Source: Rhizobium sp. WYJ-E13 (lineage in GTDB: Bacteria > Pseudomonadota > Alphaproteobacteria > Rhizobiales > Rhizobiaceae). Taken from it: a stretch of 64,000 nucleotides of DNA. The notes under the pieces were generated by a model, which saw only the letters and a list, made by a program, of their open reading frames with translations, made no database searches and was not told where the DNA came from. The first letter of the stretch is position 1. Every line of letters starts with the position of its first letter. Where the stretch lies: assembly GCF_018987265.1 (NCBI RefSeq), contig NZ_CP076853.1, forward strand, positions 124,001 to 188,000. Direction: 5' to 3'. Below are positions 34,880 through 43,772 of this stretch, piece after piece. The position numbers and the translations under genes were made by a program.

Positions 34880-35971
34880 ATGGCTCGCGAAACTGGAATT
34901 CTGGCCGACCGCGCGATAGCAGCGCTGTTTGAAACGGGGCGTCTTCAAAGCGAACGCGAGCTTGATCGTGACCAGATCCAGCCCGCAAGCCTGGATCTGC
35001 GGCTGGGCGCCAAGGCTTTCCGGGTGCGCGCCAGCTTCATGCCCGGCCCGTCGCATCTCGTCTCCGACAAGCTTGACCGGCTGAGCCTGCACGTCATCGA
35101 CCTCTCCGAAGGCGCGGTGCTGGAAACCGGCTGCGTCTACATCGTACCGCTGATGGAGCGCCTCGATCTGCCGGCCGACATGTCGGCTTCGGCCAATCCC
35201 AAAAGCTCGACCGGCCGGCTCGATATCTTCACCCGTGTCATCACCGATTACGCGCAGGAGTTCGACAAGATCCCATCGGGCTATTCCGGCCCGCTTTATC
35301 TCGAAATCAGCCCGCGCACCTTCCCGATCGTCGTGCGTCGCGGCTCGCGCCTGTCGCAGATCCGCTTCCGCGTCGGCCATTCGGTTCTCGGCGAGCCGGA
35401 GCTTTTGAAGTTGCACGCAACGGAAACGCTCGTCGCCGCCAAGCAGCCGAACGTCTCCGGCGGCGGTATTGCGCTGTCGATTGATCTGACAGGCGACGAG
35501 GAAGGCCTGATCGGTTATCGCGGCAAACACCACACGGCCGTCGTCGATGTCGACAAGAAGGCCCAGCACGATATCTTCGACTTCTGGGAGCCGCTCTATA
35601 GCCGCGGCCGCAATGAGCTGATCCTCGATCCGGACGAATTCTACATTCTCGTCTCACGCGAGGCCGTGCACGTTCCCCCGCACTATGCGGCGGAAATGAC
35701 CCCCTTCGATCCGCTCGTCGGCGAATTTCGTGTCCATTATGCCGGCTTCTTCGATCCCGGCTTCGGCCATGCGCCCGCCGGCGGGCGCGGCAGCCGCGCC
35801 GTGCTGGAAGTACGCAGCCACGAGGTGCCCTTCATCCTCGAAGACGGCCAGATCGTCGGCCGCCTGATCTACGAACACATGCAGGAACAACCATCGAGCC
35901 TCTACGGCTCGGGCCTCGGCTCCAACTATCAGGCCCAGGGTCTGAAACTGTCGAAGCATTTCCGCATCTGA
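34880..35971 (+). CDS. dcd: 2'-deoxycytidine 5'-triphosphate deaminase (long alphaproteobacterial form)
   Basis: 363 residues from the second of two adjacent ATGs (GGAG at a spacing of 4). Two Dcd/dUTPase-type beta domains are in tandem: the N-terminal half has IQPASLDLRLG and ANPKSSTGRLDIFTRVITD (the conserved SSxxR motif), the C-terminal half has GRGSRAVLEVRSHEVPFILEDGQIVGRLIYEHM. Usual Dcd is about 190 residues; the doubled form is common in Rhizobiales. It produces dUTP for dTMP synthesis. Just upstream of tRNA-Gly. Confidence 0.88.
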   Translation: MARETGILADRAIAALFETGRLQSERELDRDQIQPASLDLRLGAKAFRVRASFMPGPSHLVSDKLDRLSLHVIDLSEGAVLETGCVYIVPLMERLDLPADMSASANPKSSTGRLDIFTRVITDYAQEFDKIPSGYSGPLYLEISPRTFPIVVRRGSRLSQIRFRVGHSVLGEPELLKLHATETLVAAKQPNVSGGGIALSIDLTGDEEGLIGYRGKHHTAVVDVDKKAQHDIFDFWEPLYSRGRNELILDPDEFYILVSREAVHVPPHYAAEMTPFDPLVGEFRVHYAGFFDPGFGHAPAGGRGSRAVLEVRSHEVPFILEDGQIVGRLIYEHMQEQPSSLYGSGLGSNYQAQGLKLSKHFRI

Positions 35972-36031
35972 TCTGCGGTGATTGCCGCGACTTGACAGCG
36001 GCGGCCATCTGTTGGAAGTCTCAAGTGGTTG

Positions 36032-36105
36032 GCGGGTGTAGCTCAATGGTAGAGCAGCAGCTTCCCAAGCTGAATACGAGGGTTCGATTCCCTTCACCCG
36101 CTCCA
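36032..36105 (+). tRNA. tRNA-Gly (anticodon CCC)
   Basis: 74 bases with encoded CCA. Acceptor GCGGGTG pairs with CACCCGC, D-arm GCTC/GAGC, anticodon loop TTCCCAA (anticodon CCC, reading GGG) and T-arm GAGGG-TTCGATT-CCCTT. The discriminator base is T. Confidence 0.97.
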
Positions 36106-36115
36106 GTTACCCTCC

Positions 36116-36397
36116 TCAATCGCGTCCGAAAATATTGATCGGTCGGTACTGGCGGTGCGCAATCGCCAGCGAACGGTCCGGACGGATGATATAGGTCTCC
36201 TCGACCTGCCGGCCGTACTGGTCGATGAAACTGTGCGGGAAGGTCGATCCAATTGGCGACTTTGTCAGTTTCGTGCGCGGCTGGCCGTTGTAGGTGATGC
36301 TGCCGGGAATGGGCTCGATGCCGGGGCCGGTATATTCGACGGTGGTGCAGCCGGCGAGCGCCAGCGCGCCGATGAGGCTAAATGCGATCAGTTTCAT
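36116..36397 (-). CDS. Small lipoprotein, unknown
   Basis: 93 residues. Lipoprotein signal MKLIAFSLIGALALAGC with lipobox LAGC (Cys17), so it should be acylated and anchored in a membrane facing the periplasm. The mature part includes TYIIRPDRSLAIAHRQYRPINIFGRD. I do not recognise the family. Single gene, ending 10 bases from the tRNA-Gly 3' end in the opposite direction. Confidence 0.75.
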   Translation of the reverse strand: MKLIAFSLIGALALAGCTTVEYTGPGIEPIPGSITYNGQPRTKLTKSPIGSTFPHSFIDQYGRQVEETYIIRPDRSLAIAHRQYRPINIFGRD

Positions 36398-36660
36398 CTC
36401 CGGAGCCTTTCTGTCCGCGGCACGGTGTCATTGTACCGCAAATCGCGGAAAGCTCACGACACAAACGGCACGCATGTCTTCAACCCTTCGAGAAGAGCTT
36501 TGGTAAGGTCACCGCCGGTCTGACTTCGCTCCTCTGAAGTCGCTCGGCCGGCCTTATTGCCGCTTTCGGCTCGATCTGCGGCGGCTGGCTGTTTTATTGC
36601 ACGGCGCCCGGTAACGTGCTCATCGACGTCGGCTGGTGGCCGCAAGCCTGAAAAGGCCTG

Positions 36661-36691
36661 AAACGAAAATGGGCGGCCGGAGCCGCCCATT
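36661..36691 (-). terminator. Terminator of the chemoreceptor gene
   Basis: On the minus strand AATGGGCGGC-TCCG-GCCGCCCATT (10-bp perfect stem, 36668-36691) is followed by TTCGTTT. It lies 22 bases past the stop codon of the MCP gene. Confidence 0.8.
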
Positions 36692-36713
36692 CTCATTCGA
36701 TCAGGTTGTCAGC

Positions 36714-38714
36714 TCAGAATTCCGTCCAGTCGGCTTCCTGGCTGCTGGATGGGGCGGCAGTGCTGTTCGCACCGAAGGCGCTGGCGAGCTTCTGGCCAAG
36801 GGCGCGTGCCGGCGAAGCCTTCGGGCGTGCGGTGCTTTCGGCAACGCGGACCGGGGTTCTGGCGGCCGGCCGTGCGGCAGCGCGTGGCGCGGCCGATGTC
36901 GTCTGGATCGGCGTGGCTGCAACGAAGCCGCCGGTGCCCGTCAGGCGGAACTGGCCGAGCAGGTTGTTGAGTGCCGTCGCTTCCGTGGCAAGGTTATGGC
37001 TTGCCGCGGTGGATTCCTCGACCATCGCAGCATTCTGCTGCGTGCTCTGATCCATGCTGTTGACCGCAGTATTGATCTCCTGCAGGCCGATTGACTGCTC
37101 GCGCGAGGCTTCGGCGATCGCATGGACGTGCTGGTTGATTTCCTGCACCTCGTGGACGATCGCATCAAGCGCCTTGCCGGTTTCGCCGACCAGCGAGACG
37201 CCGGTCTGCACATGCGTGCCTGATGTGGTAATCAGCGCCTTGATTTCCTTGGCGGCGTTTGCAGAGCGCTGGGCGAGTTCCCGGACTTCCTGTGCGACGA
37301 CCGCAAAGCCCTTGCCGGCTTCACCGGCGCGCGCAGCTTCGACACCGGCGTTCAGCGCCAAGAGGTTCGTCTGGAAGGCGATATCGTCGATGACGCCGAT
37401 GATATTGCTGATCTCGGCGGAGGACTGTTCGATCTGATGCATGGCAGCGACAGCCTTGCGGACGACGTCGCCGGATTTCTCGGCGCCAAGGCGGGTTCGG
37501 GCGACGAGTTGGCTTGCCTCTTCGGCCCGCTTTGCTGCGTCCTTTACCGTCGTGGTGATCTCCTCGAGGGCTGCTGCCGTTTCCTCCACGGAAGCGGCCT
37601 GCTGCTCGGTGCGCTTCGAAAGCTCGTCGGCGGACGACCGGATCTCGTTGGCGCCGGCGCTGATGGCGCGGGCATTGGAGCCGACCGTGTGCATGGTCTC
37701 GTTGAGCTTTTCGACCGAGTTGTTGAAGTCCTGGCGCAGCGCGTCGAGATGCGCGACGAAAGGCGTTTCGATGTGCGAGACGAGGTCGCCCGCCGAAAAC
37801 CGGCGCAGCCCGTCGCCGAGTGCATTGACCGCACGCTCGAGATCGGCTGCTTCCGCGGCCTTCTGTGCTTCGCGTTCGCGGCGCTCGCTGTCGCTGAGGC
37901 TGCGATCGGCTTCGGCGCGGGCTTCGAGCTGGATGCGTTCGATCGCATTGTCGCGGAAGACCGAGACGGCCTGCGCCATTTTGCCGATCTCGTCGCGACG
38001 GTCGAGGCCGACGATTTCGCTGTCCGTATCACCCTCTGCCAGGCCGGTCATGCGCTCGCGCAGCTTTGCCATGGGGGTGGTGATGCCGATCTGGGCGACG
38101 ACGATGCTGAGACCGATGGCGCCGACGACGGCTAGGCCGATCAAGGCAAAGCAGAGGTTGATGCGGTCGTTGACGGAAGCCGAAAGCGCATCGCCGCCGT
38201 CGTTGAGCATCGCCATCATCGCATCGTTGTTGGCGATCATCTTCGGCGTCAGTGCGTTGAGCTTGGCGTTGATCAGGCCGACATTCGCCAGGGCGCCGGC
38301 GCTGTCCTTGGCCTTGCTCTGCTCGATGATCTTGTTCGCCAGAGTTTCGATTTCATCGATGCCTGCCTGGATTTCATCGACCGCCGCCTTGCGGCTGGGC
38401 ACAAGCGCCAGCGCCTGCTTCATGCGGTCGCGTGCCTGCGGCAGCTTGCTGGGTGTAGCGAGTGCCGTTTGGAATGCCGGCGTATCGGGTTTCATGTCGG
38501 CAAGCAGGCTCACCTGCAGCACCGAGGCGACGACCGATGCGCTGGCGCGCGCGCTCTGCATCGAGGCCAGCGCCTCATGATCGATGAAGGCGCCGTAGGC
38601 CGCGTCCGCTCGGCGAAACTCGGAGATGACATAGATCAGTCCGGCTATCGTGATGAGCCCCAGGAGCGCCACGACCGATATGATTTTTGTGCGGATTTTC
38701 AGATGTTTCAGCAT
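36714..38714 (-). CDS. Methyl-accepting chemotaxis protein
   Basis: 666 residues. Two membrane helices (residues about 11-31 and 187-210) bracket a periplasmic four-helix-type sensor of about 150 residues. HAMP follows (ITTPMAKLRERMTGLAEGDTDSEIVGLDRRDEIGKMAQAV), then a long coiled coil and the signalling tip IDDIAFQTNLLALNAGVEAARAGEAGKGFAVVAQEVRELAQRSA. The C-terminus ends EADWTEF, a pentapeptide-like tail that may tether CheR/CheB. Ligand unknown; no che genes nearby. Confidence 0.93.
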   Translation of the reverse strand: MLKHLKIRTKIISVVALLGLITIAGLIYVISEFRRADAAYGAFIDHEALASMQSARASASVVASVLQVSLLADMKPDTPAFQTALATPSKLPQARDRMKQALALVPSRKAAVDEIQAGIDEIETLANKIIEQSKAKDSAGALANVGLINAKLNALTPKMIANNDAMMAMLNDGGDALSASVNDRINLCFALIGLAVVGAIGLSIVVAQIGITTPMAKLRERMTGLAEGDTDSEIVGLDRRDEIGKMAQAVSVFRDNAIERIQLEARAEADRSLSDSERREREAQKAAEAADLERAVNALGDGLRRFSAGDLVSHIETPFVAHLDALRQDFNNSVEKLNETMHTVGSNARAISAGANEIRSSADELSKRTEQQAASVEETAAALEEITTTVKDAAKRAEEASQLVARTRLGAEKSGDVVRKAVAAMHQIEQSSAEISNIIGVIDDIAFQTNLLALNAGVEAARAGEAGKGFAVVAQEVRELAQRSANAAKEIKALITTSGTHVQTGVSLVGETGKALDAIVHEVQEINQHVHAIAEASREQSIGLQEINTAVNSMDQSTQQNAAMVEESTAASHNLATEATALNNLLGQFRLTGTGGFVAATPIQTTSAAPRAAARPAARTPVRVAESTARPKASPARALGQKLASAFGANSTAAPSSSQEADWTEF

Positions 38715-39163
38715 GGAGTTACCCGATTGGCCGGGCCTGTTGCGAGCCCGGTGCTTTTGAAATCATTTGTTGCAGAACGATTCTTCGGTATTGCGCTGGT
38801 GGGGATACCTTAAGAGGTGCGACATGCGCATCATGCAGTCGGCCGGTGAGGTCGATGTCGTCGCGTCGAATAAGATGGGATATTGCTTAATTCCGCGCTA
38901 ACGGGCTCGGTGGTTGCCCATGAATTTGGACGGGCACGGTAGTTATTTGTGCTCAGGTGTTCGAAGATGCAATTTATGCGGAATTTTTGCGGCTGGTACG
39001 GCATCGTACTCGGTGAAAGACCTTGCTTTAAAGGCCGATGCGTCGTTCTAACCCCGCCGAGGCGCGGTCTGTCGCCTCGCCGGGCCATATTCCCCGACGG
39101 ATATGATTCTGTTACATCTCGGCTGAGCGGCAAGCCCCGCGCGTAATCGTCAGGCAGATCAGA
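38715..39163. other. Intergenic region between MCP and orphan binding-protein genes
   Basis: About 450 bases with no convincing gene. A GC-rich hairpin (CCGGGC ... GCCCGG, 38731-38751) lies in the presumed 5' leader of the MCP gene, and another weak one near 39055-39095. Both divergent promoters should be here. Confidence 0.45.
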
Positions 39164-40039
39164 ATGGTGCAATGTAAACCGGCGTTTCCGGCCTCCAGGT
39201 GGATGTCCATCCTCTGCCTGTTTTCAGTTGTACTGCTTTCGGCTTTTTCTGCTTTTGCGCAGCAATCCGGCTCGTCCGTGCCGCTGCTCTTCGATTCCCG
39301 TGAACGCCTGGCCAAGCCCGATCTCACTTCGCTCGTGCGCCTGCGTTTCCTGACCTCGGTAGACTTTCCGCCCTTTAATTTTACGGACCAGAACGGCAAG
39401 CTCTCCGGCTTCAACGTCGATCTCGCCCGCGAGATCTGTTCCGAGCTGGAGATTGCAGACAAGTGCCAGATCCAGGCGCTGCCCTTCGCCGACCTGCAGA
39501 AGGCGCTCGCCGGCTCGCAGGGCGATGCCGTCATCGCAGGCCTTGCCGTCACGCCGGAGCTGCGCCGCGAGTTCCTCTTCTCCCGTCCCTATCTGATGCT
39601 GCCGGCCCGCTTCGTGCGCAATACGGCGGCCGCCGTGACCGGAACGACGGCTGCCGGCCTCGCCGGCCATTCCGTCGGCATCGTCAAGGGCACCGTCCAC
39701 GAGGCGATGCTCGCGGCCTTTTTCCCGGCCATCAAGGCCCAGCCTTTTGACAACAAGGAAGCGCTGTTGACGGCCTTGAAGGAGCGGAAGGTCGATGCTG
39801 CCTTTGCCGATGCGCTGCAGCTTTCCTTCTGGGTGGCTTCGCCCGCTTCGGACAAATGCTGTGCCCTGTTCGACGGTCCCTATATGTCGGAGCATTTCCT
39901 GGGCGAAGGGATGACGATCATGCTGCGCCAGAACGACAGCGTGCTGACGGCAGCAATCGACCATGCGCTGGCAACGCTCTCGCGCAATGGCCGCCTGCAG
40001 GAAATCTATCTGCGTTATTTCCCCTACGGTCTATACTAA
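39164..40039 (+). CDS. Amino-acid-type ABC transporter substrate-binding protein (family 3), orphan
   Basis: 291 residues; an alternative start is the ATG at 39203. Signal peptide SILCLFSVVLLSAFSAFAQ, then the family-3 fold: LRFLTSVDFPPFNFTDQNGKLSGFNVDLAREIC, LPFADLQKALAGSQGDAVIAGLAVTPELRREFLFSRPY, VGIVKGTVHEAML, LKERKVDAAFADALQL. Usually such proteins bind polar amino acids. No permease or ATPase gene is adjacent, so it works with a distant transporter or as a sensor. Confidence 0.85.
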   Translation: MVQCKPAFPASRWMSILCLFSVVLLSAFSAFAQQSGSSVPLLFDSRERLAKPDLTSLVRLRFLTSVDFPPFNFTDQNGKLSGFNVDLAREICSELEIADKCQIQALPFADLQKALAGSQGDAVIAGLAVTPELRREFLFSRPYLMLPARFVRNTAAAVTGTTAAGLAGHSVGIVKGTVHEAMLAAFFPAIKAQPFDNKEALLTALKERKVDAAFADALQLSFWVASPASDKCCALFDGPYMSEHFLGEGMTIMLRQNDSVLTAAIDHALATLSRNGRLQEIYLRYFPYGLY

Positions 40040-40081
40040 AGCGCGTCGCGATCTCCAAGATTCGCATGTCGCGCTTTAGGT

Positions 40082-40138
40082 TCATGTTTTCGCATGTCGT
40101 TATCGCAAAACCGCTGCACACTTTTGCGCGACATGCTT
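40082..40138 (-). repeat. Dispersed rhizobial intergenic repeat (copy B)
   Basis: Contains 40104-40127, the exact inverse complement of 17440-17463 (24 bases), and is flanked by short palindromic pieces (GCGCGACATGC and related). It lies between the binding-protein gene and terB-like gene. Confidence 0.7.
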
Positions 40139-40551
40139 TAACCCTTGCGGAAACGGGCGATCGCGCTGCGCTCGATGGCAGCACAGGTCAGCTTGTCGAG
40201 GCCGAGACGGTCGCGCAGCAGGCTGAGCAGCCGCAATTCTTCGGCCTTGACGGAAAGGTCGGCGGAGGCGACTTCGACCGCCAGTGCGTAGGCGGTGTCG
40301 TAGAGACGGGCAGGCAGCGTATCGCGAACGGTCTCCAGCACCACATCCAGCCCTTCCGGACCGGCCAGCAGCGAAGCGCAGTCACGGGCGATGGAAATCA
40401 GATTGTCGTCGTCGAAATCGCGGAACACCGGCAGGAAGCCGATGAGTTGGCCGATCCTCTCCATTTCCCGGTCGTTCATGGTGCTGTCGACGGCGGATGC
40501 CATCACCATCACATAGATCAGCGCGTCATGGGCGGAAAGCGGCTTGTTCAT
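40138..40551 (-). CDS. TerB family (tellurite resistance-like) protein
   Basis: 137 residues, all-helical. The TerB-like metal-binding pattern is visible: LIYVMVMASAVDSTMNDREMERIGQLIG in the first half and LAVEVASADLSVKAEELRLLSLLRDRLGL in the second, the two symmetric D/E-rich repeats. Stand-alone TerB proteins are frequent in alphaproteobacteria and their function is unclear; no other ter genes are nearby. AGAGGGAATCAGAC precedes the ATG. Confidence 0.85.
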   Translation of the reverse strand: MNKPLSAHDALIYVMVMASAVDSTMNDREMERIGQLIGFLPVFRDFDDDNLISIARDCASLLAGPEGLDVVLETVRDTLPARLYDTAYALAVEVASADLSVKAEELRLLSLLRDRLGLDKLTCAAIERSAIARFRKG

Positions 40552-40599
40552 GTCTGATTCCCTCTTGAATGAACGGAGATTAGGAATTGACAGTCGTCA

Positions 40600-41349
40600 T
40601 TACAAGGGATCTGCGGGTTCAGGCCGGGGCGTCGCCGCCGGCCTGCGGCGCGGATCCTCGCCGTGAATGCCTTCCTTCGTTTGCTTTGCTTTCTCGCCGG
40701 CGGCGGCAAGCGGCGAGCCCGGTTGCGCTTCCGCCCAGCCATTTTCCACCAGCCATGTGCCGATATCCTGCTGCCCCAGCCGGCAGGCGGCGCTTGCCAT
40801 GTCTTCCCATGCATCGGAAGGCAGGTCGCAATCGATCGCGCGATTGCGCAGGAAAAGCCGCAACGCCGTCTTTGCCATCATGCCGCACGGCCATTGTTTG
40901 CCTTCGGAGCCGCAACTCTTTTCGGCGGGCGTCGCAATGATGCCGGCAATCTGCAGCCGGCGTTTGCCGAAGGAAAGGACGCCGGCGTTTTCCACCGTCG
41001 GCCGCAACAGCTCAACACTGTCTTTTCCATCAGCTGTGGCCGGCGGTGTCCCGGCGGGCGCCGGTTCGCTCTGCGCCGTTTCCTTCGCTGTCGCATTTTC
41101 GGAAGGAGGCGGGGAGGGGCCTGCCGCAGGCTCTGTTGCCCGGGCAATCAACGCCGCATCCTCGTCTGTGAGCGATGCGGGTGGCTTTGTCCCATCGGTA
41201 TCCGCATCGGGCAACTCGGCGGTCACGCTTCCGGCATCTGCGTCAGGTGCCGCTCCGTCGCCGCTGTTGAGCCGCGCTTGCCCGGCCAGCAGCAGGCCGG
41301 TCACGATCGCCATCCCCGCGATACCTGTGATGAAGGCTGCAGGGCGCAT
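40600..41349 (-). CDS. Membrane-anchored thermonuclease-like (SNase) domain protein
   Basis: 249 residues. One N-terminal membrane helix or uncleaved signal (AAFITGIAGMAIVTGLLLAGQA), a Pro/Ala/Glu-rich linker of about 90 residues, then an SNase-like domain: LQIAGIIATPAEKSC, CGMMAKTALRLFLRNRAIDCDL, ACRLGQQDIGTWLVENGWAEAQP. The catalytic Arg/Glu triad of true thermonucleases is not clearly conserved, so enzymatic activity is doubtful. It probably acts in the periplasm. Next to the S24 regulator gene. Confidence 0.75.
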   Translation of the reverse strand: MRPAAFITGIAGMAIVTGLLLAGQARLNSGDGAAPDADAGSVTAELPDADTDGTKPPASLTDEDAALIARATEPAAGPSPPPSENATAKETAQSEPAPAGTPPATADGKDSVELLRPTVENAGVLSFGKRRLQIAGIIATPAEKSCGSEGKQWPCGMMAKTALRLFLRNRAIDCDLPSDAWEDMASAACRLGQQDIGTWLVENGWAEAQPGSPLAAAGEKAKQTKEGIHGEDPRRRPAATPRPEPADPL

Positions 41350-41360
41350 GGATTATTTTC

Positions 41361-42032
41361 CTATTGGCTGGCCCAGATGATACGAGCAATCCATTCGACG
41401 TCGGAAAGCTCGATCGTCCGGTTGGGATGTTCGGGATTGAGAGACAATAGCTCGATGGAGCGCGGGCTCTGGCGCAACAGCACCTTGGCCATGACTTCGC
41501 CCTCGCGTGTCTTGACGACGACACGGTCGTTGCGGCGCACCTGCGCGCCGGGCTCCACGATCAGCACATCGCCGTCGCGATAGAGCGGCATCATGCTCTC
41601 GCCCTGCACTTCCAGCGCATAGACGCCCGCCTTCTGCGAGGGGCCGGCCGGAAATTCCACCACATCCCAGCCCTGGCCTGCCGGAAAGCCACCATCGTCG
41701 AAAAAGCCGCCGGCGCCCGCCTGCGCAAAGCCGAGCAGGGGAATGGAGCTTCCCTGCGACGCAAAAATACCGTCCGGTAAGCTGGCGGCGGCAGCGGCAC
41801 TCGCCGGCCGCATGAAGCCCATGAACTGCTCCATGCTCGCCCCCGTCGCCTCCAGCACCTTGGCGATGGATTCCGTCGAAGGCCAGCGCAGGCGCCCATC
41901 CGCCGAAAGTCGCTTGGATTTATTGAAGGAGGTCGGATCGAGCCCCGCCCGCCGCGCAAGACCCGACGGCGTCAGGTCATGCCGTTCGGCAAGCCCGTCG
42001 ATCGCCCCCCAGATCTGGTCATGTGACAGCAT
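41361..42032 (-). CDS. XRE-type HTH / S24 (LexA-like) regulator
   Basis: 223 residues. N-terminal helix-turn-helix (DLTPSGLARRAGLDPTSFNKSKR) and a C-terminal S24 peptidase fold with the catalytic Ser in LEVQGESMMPLYRDGDVLIVEP and Lys in RVVVKTREGEVMAKVLL. The self-cleavage Ala-Gly appears in GFAQAGAGGFFDDGGF. This arrangement occurs in phage CI-like and stress repressors. It is not LexA itself (HTH differs). It ends 11 bases before the SNase-like gene. Confidence 0.88.
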   Translation of the reverse strand: MLSHDQIWGAIDGLAERHDLTPSGLARRAGLDPTSFNKSKRLSADGRLRWPSTESIAKVLEATGASMEQFMGFMRPASAAAAASLPDGIFASQGSSIPLLGFAQAGAGGFFDDGGFPAGQGWDVVEFPAGPSQKAGVYALEVQGESMMPLYRDGDVLIVEPGAQVRRNDRVVVKTREGEVMAKVLLRQSPRSIELLSLNPEHPNRTIELSDVEWIARIIWASQ

Positions 42033-42148
42033 ATGCGTCCGGTTCCGCGGTCCATTCGGCCGCTTTCTATCGCCGGCAGATTAACCGAGGCATCTCCCCG
42101 AGTAAAGCGCAAATGAGGAATAAAATCCTGTCCGGTGGGTGCCTGAAC

Positions 42149-42796
42149 TCAGGCGACCATCGCCATGTTGATCTTGCCAAGCTGGATCACCGCCTGCGTG
42201 CGGCTGTCGACGTTGAGCTTCAGGAGGATCGCCGAGACATGCGCCTTGATCGTCGCTTCGGAAACCCCGAGCTCATAGGCGATCTGCTTGTTCAGCAGTC
42301 CTTCGCCGAGCATGGTCAGCACCCGGCTCTGCTGCGGTGTCAGCGTGTGAAGGCGGTGGATGAGGTCGGCGACATCGGGGTCCTGCTCCTGTCCGTCGCG
42401 ATAGCTCTCCGGCGTGGCGATATCGCCTGCCAGCACCGTCTGGATGCCGCGGCGGATATCCTCGATACCTGAGGATTTCGAAATGAAGCCGGAAGCGCCG
42501 AGCTCCAGCGCCCGGCGGATTGTCGTGGTGTCATCGGTCGCTGAGATGATGACGATCGGCAGGCTGACGAATTCGGATCGCAGCGCCATCAGGCCGGAAA
42601 AACCGCTGACTCCAGGCATGGCGAGATCGAGCAGCATCAGGTCCGCATCCGGATGCGCAGTCGCTGCCCTCCTTGCCGCGGCAAAATCCCCGGCCTCGAC
42701 GATTGTCTGCCGGCCTTCCATGCCGAGCACCGCCTGCCGCAGCGCGTCGCGGAACAGCGGATGGTCGTCAGCGATGATGATGGTCTGTTCCTGCAT
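42149..42796 (-). CDS. NarL/FixJ-type response regulator, orphan
   Basis: 215 residues. Receiver domain with IIIADDHPLFRDAL, phospho-acceptor Asp in LMLLDLAMPGVSGFSGL, Ser/Thr in VIISATDD and Lys in ASGFISKSSGIEDI. The C-terminal LuxR-type HTH reads LTPQQSRVLTMLGEGLLNKQIAYELGVSEATIKAHVSAILLKL. No histidine kinase is adjacent, so the partner is elsewhere. Confidence 0.92.
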   Translation of the reverse strand: MQEQTIIIADDHPLFRDALRQAVLGMEGRQTIVEAGDFAAARRAATAHPDADLMLLDLAMPGVSGFSGLMALRSEFVSLPIVIISATDDTTTIRRALELGASGFISKSSGIEDIRRGIQTVLAGDIATPESYRDGQEQDPDVADLIHRLHTLTPQQSRVLTMLGEGLLNKQIAYELGVSEATIKAHVSAILLKLNVDSRTQAVIQLGKINMAMVA

Positions 42797-42886
42797 CGAA
42801 AACTCCCTCCCAAGAGCTCGATCTCCTCAGTCCTGTCCGGCTCCCCCGCACGAACATGACCCTCTACTTATATGAATATAACCAGA

Positions 42887-43285
42887 TCAACTCCGCTGCG
42901 GAAGGGGATTGGCCTCGTCTTCCGCTTGGAATTCCCGAACTATACCCATGAAACTGCGCATCATCCGCTCCATGATGCCGATCGAGCGGTCGACTTCCGC
43001 ATCCGTCGGCAGGGCGGGTCGGGCGGTTGTACTCTTCTCCAGCGCGCTCACCCGGTCGGCAAGCCGGTCGAGTTCGTCCTCGTAGGCAGCGCGTTCATCG
43101 GCGGCCATGCGGCAGACCAACGCCCCGTCCTTCTCGGTGCAGAGCGACATGGCCCCCGTTTGCCGGTCCAAGCGCACGAAATGGTCGCCGCTGCGCTCGA
43201 GCTGGAAGCGCGCCGCATCGGGCTCCGCTGCCATTGCCGCAAGCGGCAGAAGACCGGCGGCAAGCGTGATTGCAAATGCCTTCAT
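42887..43285 (-). CDS. Exported hypothetical protein with coiled coil
   Basis: 132 residues from the ATG at 43285 (GGAGG at a spacing of 8); the frame is open further upstream but overlaps the divergent gene's leader. Signal peptide MKAFAITLAAGLLPLAAMA, then a small beta region (FQLERSGDHFVRLDRQTGAMSLC) with two Cys and a predicted coiled coil (AYEDELDRLADRVSALEKS). Family not recognised; conserved-looking periplasmic protein. Confidence 0.7.
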   Translation of the reverse strand: MKAFAITLAAGLLPLAAMAAEPDAARFQLERSGDHFVRLDRQTGAMSLCTEKDGALVCRMAADERAAYEDELDRLADRVSALEKSTTARPALPTDAEVDRSIGIMERMMRSFMGIVREFQAEDEANPLPQRS

Positions 43286-43418
43286 CGTCTCATCCTCCGC
43301 AAAGCATGGTGCCTGTCCGTTTTTGCGCCCTGAGGCGTGGACATCGCCGTCTCTTTGGGGCAAAGCCCTCATCAGGAAGGCCAGCCCCCTTCTCAACAAG
43401 ACCACTAACGGGATCATC

Positions 43419-43772
43419 ATGACCGCGACACCGACCCTTTACAAGATCGTGCCGGAGGCGCTCTGGCAGGAAGCCAGACAAACCGGCGTTTTTCATGGCG
43501 CGGGCATCGATCAGAAGGACGGCTTCATCCATTTCTCGACGGCAGATCAGGTCAAGCAGACCGCAGCCCTGCATTTTGCCGGTCAGACCGGCCTTGTCCT
43601 CGTTGCTATCGATGGCCGCAATTTCGGCGACAAACTGCTCTTCGAACCCTCGCGCGGCGGCGCGCTTTTCCCGCATCTTTATGCCGATCTGCCGCTTTCG
43701 GCGGTGCTTTGGGAGGCGGCCTTGCCGCTCGATGACGCAGGCGCCCACATCTTTCCGGAGCTCGCACCGTGA
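43419..43772 (+). CDS. DUF952 family protein
   Basis: 117 residues from the ATG at 43419. The pattern LYKIVPEALWQEARQTGVFHGAGIDQKDGFIHFSTADQVKQTA is diagnostic of DUF952, followed by LVLVAIDGRNFGDKLLFEPSRGGALFPHLYADLPLSAV. The function of the family is unknown, though a catalytic role has been suggested by its fold. The TGA stop overlaps the GTG start of pyrD (GTGA), as often seen in Rhizobiales, so the two are co-translated. Confidence 0.9.
   Translation: MTATPTLYKIVPEALWQEARQTGVFHGAGIDQKDGFIHFSTADQVKQTAALHFAGQTGLVLVAIDGRNFGDKLLFEPSRGGALFPHLYADLPLSAVLWEAALPLDDAGAHIFPELAP

Noticed and set aside
38687..39172. Several short frames between the MCP and orphan binding-protein genes
   Set aside because: They overlap on both strands, lack ribosome sites and have no protein-like patterns.
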